Source: Ifrita kowaldi
Taxonomy: Eukaryota; Chordata; Aves; Passeriformes; Cinclosomatidae
Reading direction: 5' to 3'
DNA: 64,000 nucleotides
Assembly (NCBI GenBank): GCA_013398055.1
Contig: VZRS01007681.1
Coordinates: 372,001-436,000 of the forward strand
Shown: positions 59,096 through 64,000 of the stretch, piece by piece
Layout of the letters: each line of letters starts with the position of its first letter
Numbering within the stretch: position 1 is the stretch's first letter
Made by a program: the position numbers and the translations under genes
Notes under the pieces: generated by a model
What the model saw: the letters and a program-made list of their open reading frames with translations, nothing else
Told to the model about the DNA's origin: nothing
The model's database searches: none

Positions 59096-61225
59096 TTGAA
59101 GATGGGACTATTGGTGGTACTAACTTTGAAAATAGTATCACTAGCTTCTATATAATTGTTCAGAAAATTGATTTACTTCGTGATGATGGAGGTGGACCCC
59201 TGTTTCAGACTGCCCCACAGGACACATGCCTGAGTACCTACCATGCTGGATAGCAAAACCCTGCACTACTCTGGCCTCTATGTTTTATATTGTCTCCCCA
59301 ACCACATCTGGCTCAAGGCAAATGTATACACTTGGGGGTACCGAATTTAGGATGATTTTGAATCCAGTTTTGAAAAAAAATCCTTGGCATAACTAATGGC
59401 ATAAGTATTAGGTATCACAGGTTTTCCCCAAATATAATTTTCATGGTAATTTTTATGCTTTCCATATTACTAGATTTTTATTCTTGAAAAAGCAGAGAAG
59501 GTATGAAGACCTTAAAAAGAGAAAACTATTAAATAATGTATGCTGTAATTGAAAAGTAAAAGCCAGACAGCATCAAGAGTGTTCCAGGCAGTATAATGGC
59601 TTTATCTGTTCCTGAAAATGAGTCATTCTATTTCAGCAAATGCATGGTAGCCAATCTTAGTCTGCACAAAAATCTGTTACGGTTTTATGTAACTCAGTAG
59701 TAGATCTGATTTTAAAAATATATATATTTCAGATAGGGAAGCACATTCAAAATGAAAGAAAACCACTTCTTCCAACATTTTCTGGAGGAGGAGGAGCAAG
59801 GAGGAAGTTAAGGACTTGACAGTGTTGAAATGTCCCATCTCTCAATTAAAACTAAAATTGTAACAACTGTATATATAATAATGTAAATGAAAAATAAAGG
59901 TGAAATCAAATGTTTTGATTTTGTCAAGCTAAAATAGTCTATCTTAACTGAAGAACATAATTTTTGTTTCCTCCTGTTTGTAAACTTGACATTATTGTGC
60001 TTTGTTCTTTATTGAAGCAAAGAAAGGTTTCAAAATCACGAAGTCCTTCACAAAACAGAACTGCTGAACAAGAGATTGTCACACAACCCTAGCTGCTGTC
60101 TCTTAGTCACATCCTGAATTGTGTTCCTACATTCACTGAGATGTCTCTGTCATCATCCTCTAAATGATTTAAAAAACCCCAAAACCTTCATTCAGAGTGT
60201 ATTGGAATAATTAATAATCACAAGTCTGCGTTAAGAAAAGAATCAATATAAAATGTCATAAATAAATTCTTCCTATATTGTCTTTCCTCATGATTAGATT
60301 TCACTCTGGATCCAACATGCATATATGTCTTTCACCTGTGGATACATAAAAAAAAATAAATCCCACTAATTTATTTTTCCAAACTAACACATTTACCTCT
60401 GAGCTTATAAATGACAAAAATGAGCTTTGAGCTTACAAAATAACACTGCCTCCTATAAGGGGTGAGGAGTAGGGGGTAATCAAACATTCCATGCAACACA
60501 TATGAAAAACCATGAGCACTTTACAGAGTTGAATAATAATAGAGAGAAACAGAATTATTACAGTATACTGGCATTGACCATTTTCTCAGCAAAGAGCAGC
60601 TGTTAGTAATAACTTTTCCATGAGCTGCCAACACTGACATTTTAAAAGCAATTCTGTCACCACTGGCTATAAACACCTTAGACTAATGTGACAACTGTCA
60701 AGGCTCAGGAAGGCAAATAGAGAAAAGTTAATTTTCAATGGATATAAGATGCAACAAAAAAAATTAAAAATAAAGAAAGCAGAAAAGCTAATAAACATAC
60801 TAGTTTCAATTTGATACTGAAATTTTGGAAAAATATGCAGACATACCACCTGCCTGTCTTTAGCAATAAGTAGGAAAGTTGTCCTCATCCCAAAAGCCTC
60901 TGCAACTTCAAACAAAACACAGACATTTCAATGTGCACTGTTAACAGGTCCAAGACATTTCTGCAATGTAATAAAAAACAAATATGGAGGCATTTCTCCT
61001 GTGGAGCCTCCAGCCCAGACCACTCATCTGACATAAGAAATAGATGAATTATTTCCTAAGAACAAAATGGAACCACTTCAATAGATCAAAAAGGGAGTAT
61101 GTAGTCATCTGATAATTGGGACCACTCACTAGGGGGTATAGGAGTGTGTCTAGGCAGGGACTTTATCTGCTTCTCCTGTGCTCAAGATGAGTTATCTCAT
61201 TTACTGAATATTATTCTTTTTGACA
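59096..61225. other. Unique AT-rich non-coding sequence
   Basis: No gene or repeat family recognised. The open frame at 60667-60915 (minus, 82 codons) has no domain. Confidence 0.5.
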
Positions 61226-61248
61226 TCTCTCTCTCTCTCTCTCTCTCT
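61226..61248. repeat. (TC)n microsatellite, 23 bp
   Basis: Perfect TC dinucleotide repeat, eleven and a half units. Confidence 0.95.
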
Positions 61249-62519
61249 TTTTCCCGTCACATCAATGAAAAATATTCAGATCCGAGGTTTTTCCACACTA
61301 AAGAGCTGTCATTGGTAGCATCACTCTTTCTTTTTTTCAAATTATTATTATTATTTTTGGCAACATGAATTGGCATCTGCTGTGAAAGCTCACAATTTGC
61401 AGAAAATGCCAGCTCTAATTATCCTAGAGCCTTAACTTATCACTGCCAAAATGAAGGCAAGATTGGCATGCCACTTGGGTGTGTTACAACACAAGGTCAG
61501 ACATTGCTACTGCTGTTACTGGAATTATCTACGGTGCATAAAAATAGCAGAACAAGAAAAGAAAATCCCTACTAATGGGTAAGGAATATTTAATCATCTG
61601 ACAGTGGAATTTTCCCTTCATTGATTACCTCCCTACCCTCTTCTCCCAAAGAAAATGTAAGTGCGGACACAATAACATCCAAGCCTAAACAAGTTACATA
61701 CATGGAACGTAAATATCACAACAGACAGAAAGTATTACTACTTTTAAATATGTTTTCCCAAGAACTGAAGCTTGCTGGCCTTATAATTACTCAGCAGAGT
61801 TGATATCAGTATTTTTGATATTTTTATATCAGTCATGGAATTGAAAAGAAAAACTCTAATCATGAAGCATCTTCAAGGAAATCCTGGAATTCTGCCACTC
61901 CAGTGGCAGGTATTGCAGCATACAGACCCTGTGGGAGTTTTCCAGTGTCCCCTCCTTCCCTGTATACTTATTCACGAGAATCCCTCATAATTGTATCTTG
62001 AATAAAAAGAATCAATTCATTTACGATGTTATTAAGAAAAAAAATAATTCAGACCAACGAAATTTTACTTGTTTTTGAAACTCTGAGAAAGTTCTTTATG
62101 AAATAGTAAGTGGCAGGTGATATGTCACTTCAGAAATAAAGATTGTTAAAAGCACTTGAAACATATCTTCTATTTAGAATTTGATATATTCAAATCCAAG
62201 CCTTCAAACTATCTTCAAAGTATGTAATGTTTCAGCTTTGAAACCTAAAAGTCTGTAAAATTTTCCAAAATTAAGATTGTAGGAAGCAACAATGCACCTC
62301 AGCAGGACTGAATTCTTCACAACTTCATTAAAACTTGCATTTCTTTAAAAAGTCTTTAACAAATAATAAGAAACCTCATCCATGAATAAGAGAATTCATG
62401 TTACATACTACTCTGGAAGAAAAAAAATAAAATCAAATAAACCAGTTTTAAGGAGCTTGAGAAATAAGACTTAAAAAACAATTTTGACTTGGCTGGTATT
62501 AGACAGTGCTCACAGTAAT
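61249..62519. other. Unique AT-rich non-coding sequence
   Basis: Apart from a five-copy ATT run at 61341-61355 nothing is recognised. Confidence 0.5.
61341..61355. repeat. (ATT)5 microsatellite
   Basis: Five perfect ATT units. Confidence 0.9.
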
Positions 62520-62790
62520 AGAAAGATGATCTGTGAGGCACACAGCAGCTCCCTACCAGCTGCAAGGAAAGGCAGCAGGGAACAAATCTACTTGCCTAAG
62601 AACCGCAGCAGTCTCAAAGCTATATAAATGTGGGGTACATTTAAAACCGGGCTTGATGTGGGCACAAGGGAGCAAGACCAGCAGAGCATCAAGAAGGGCT
62701 TGTCTCTAACAGCGTATTAAAGTTCTTAAAAACCTGCACCCTGGTAGGTACAGAGGTTGCTGTAACCCCATTGATCTTACAGAAATAAAC
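62520..62790 (+). mobile_element. Possible LTR remnant
   Basis: Plus strand: a good TATA box TATATAAA at 62621-62628, and ATTAAA at 62716-62721, about 95 bases downstream. A C- and G-richer segment surrounds these signals ('acctgcaccctggtaggtac', 'aggttgctgtaacccc' downstream). This is the order expected of U3-R-U5. The ends and a target duplication could not be defined and no family was recognised. An isolated promoter-like sequence is the alternative. Confidence 0.3.
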
Positions 62791-64000
62791 AGGATAAAAG
62801 GATAAAGATATGTGAATACTGATGGATCAAGGATCTGTCATAGCTAATCTGCACTACAAAGAGAAAGAACATTTTAGTGATCCTCTGGCAATTGCTGAGT
62901 CTCAAAACCTCTTATCAGTGGCACACCTAAAAAGGCACAGAACAAAGTGAATTTGTAACACTGTTAAGAATGGTGCTATAGCATCAGGGAAATCACTGAC
63001 AACAATTAAATGTAAGCACTGGTATATATTTAATATCATTCTGAATTGCTGTCAGCTATGTCAAGGTTATAAGCCAATCTGTGTTACCCTGAGAATGCCA
63101 AACTCCAACTGGTTCCCAACTTAAAAAGTGCTGACTGTCTAGGAATTAGCTGAGACAAGACCATATAACCTTGTAACTTACAATGCATTTTTTTATGCCA
63201 AGGACACCACAGCAAACAAGCAAAAGGGGACTCTTCAGCTGTCTACTAATTCTAGGAATCTTGGATTTGGAATTCCACTTAAGATAATTCATACTTTACT
63301 CCTTCAAGGAATGAGGGAAAAATGTGGCAAATCAAGAACTCTGAATAGATGTTACTTTGGGGAAAAAAAGTTGCTGATGGTTCATGGAACAGGCAAAAAC
63401 ACCCCATGTCACAGGAGAAGTGCACAATCACAATGCTGGATTTTAAACTGGATTTCAGTTTAAGAAATTGTAAAGTTTGAAAGAAACATTAACTTGCAAC
63501 AGATAGAATAGCAGCAGAATTTTTGATGCTGGTGCACTTAGCATGACAAAAAGTTAGAGTATCTTTACATGCCAGAAAAGAAGGTACTATGAATTACAAA
63601 GGTGTTATTCAGGGTAGGAACACATTTTGAAGAATAGTATAAAATAAAAGATATTTCATGTCAGGCTTTTCTCTGAAGGTATGCAGATTTTTTTACTCTA
63701 GCCTTTTTAATGCTATACTCCATTTTCCTGAGCCATTTTGGCTCACTGTTTCTTCTTATTCTGATTAGATATAATGGCAGCAGATCTGTGTCAATGTTAG
63801 ACCACCTTTTATCATTTTTTCAGCTACCAACAGTTAATCTCATCACACTTTCAATCAGTAAGTAGATTAAGTCACCAAGCACCTACAGAGACACGCCTCT
63901 TTTATGCGTTGTAATAAAACTTCGAGCACGTAAGGATAAAAGGCTCATTAAAATGCCCTTTTTCCATTTGAATACTTTTTTTTCTAAACTAGTCATAGCA
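62791..64000. other. Unique AT-rich non-coding sequence
   Basis: No gene or repeat family recognised up to the end of the window. Confidence 0.5.

Noticed and set aside
59096..59340. Extension of the CR1 tail beyond 59095
   Set aside because: The sequence after 59095 no longer follows the CR1 3' UTR order, so the call was limited to the recognisable 85 bases.
1..64000. tRNA, rRNA, snRNA, CRISPR arrays or bacterial/viral operons
   Set aside because: I scanned for tRNA B-box-like GTTCRAATCC, U6/5S signatures, regularly spaced repeats and dense same-strand genes. None was found. The repeat content is that of a bird nuclear genome.

Overview
The window looks like non-coding DNA from a bird nuclear genome: intergenic sequence or the inside of a very large intron. 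The evidence is the repeat content. There are several 3'-truncated CR1 LINE copies, whose 3' ends carry the ATTCTATG-type tail typical of birds, and solo LTRs of avian endogenous retroviruses. The background is AT-rich and CpG-poor. One LTR (14887-15548) is of a type I know from many bird genomes, ending in a motif close to GGGGTTAAACCA. I cannot name the species or the neighbouring genes.

No protein-coding gene could be supported. The longest open frames are about 100-155 codons. The best of them (52517-52984, minus) is the C-terminal end of a truncated CR1 reverse-transcriptase frame; the others have no recognisable domain or are translations of repeats. I found no tRNA, rRNA, snRNA, CRISPR array or bacterial-type operon.

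Layout. 1-8.2 kb: mostly unique AT-rich sequence with a CR1 end (2.3 kb) and a 44-base A tract (6.8 kb). 8.2-13.5 kb: an LTR-like remnant, a possible 31-base micro-exon (9229-9259), a GC-rich patch with a consensus splice donor (about 9.85-10.1 kb), and a 0.5 kb CR1. 14.9-15.5 kb: a complete solo LTR with an almost intact target duplication. 16.7 and 17.7 kb: two direct copies of an old repeat. 18.6-19.1 kb: a second solo LTR, minus strand. 19.1-31.7 kb: mostly unique sequence, with a CpG-richer patch at 21.1 kb, an ancient palindromic repeat at 25.7 kb, a diverged direct duplication at 28.7/29.6 kb and an old CR1 end at 30.2 kb. 31.75-32.4 kb: a 0.65 kb CR1, followed by a third LTR (32.6-33.0 kb). 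33.0-47.4 kb: two long intervals with no recognisable transposon. 47.4-48.5 kb: an old CR1 that seems to be interrupted by another CR1. 52.3-53.0 kb: the youngest-looking CR1. 53.3-53.8 kb: a fourth LTR, related to the one at 32.6 kb. 56.8-57.0 kb: an LTR-like fragment with a GA tract. 59.0 kb: a CR1 tail. 62.5-62.8 kb: an LTR-like promoter/poly(A) arrangement.

There are no interacting genes to describe. What the window records is layered transposon history: ancient amniote repeats, old and younger CR1 copies, and several solo LTRs, three of which lie on the minus strand with recognisable promoter and/or poly(A) signals. I did not find a new biological system. The points most worth checking are the paired LTR family, the duplicated old elements, the two GC/CpG-richer patches and the micro-exon candidate.
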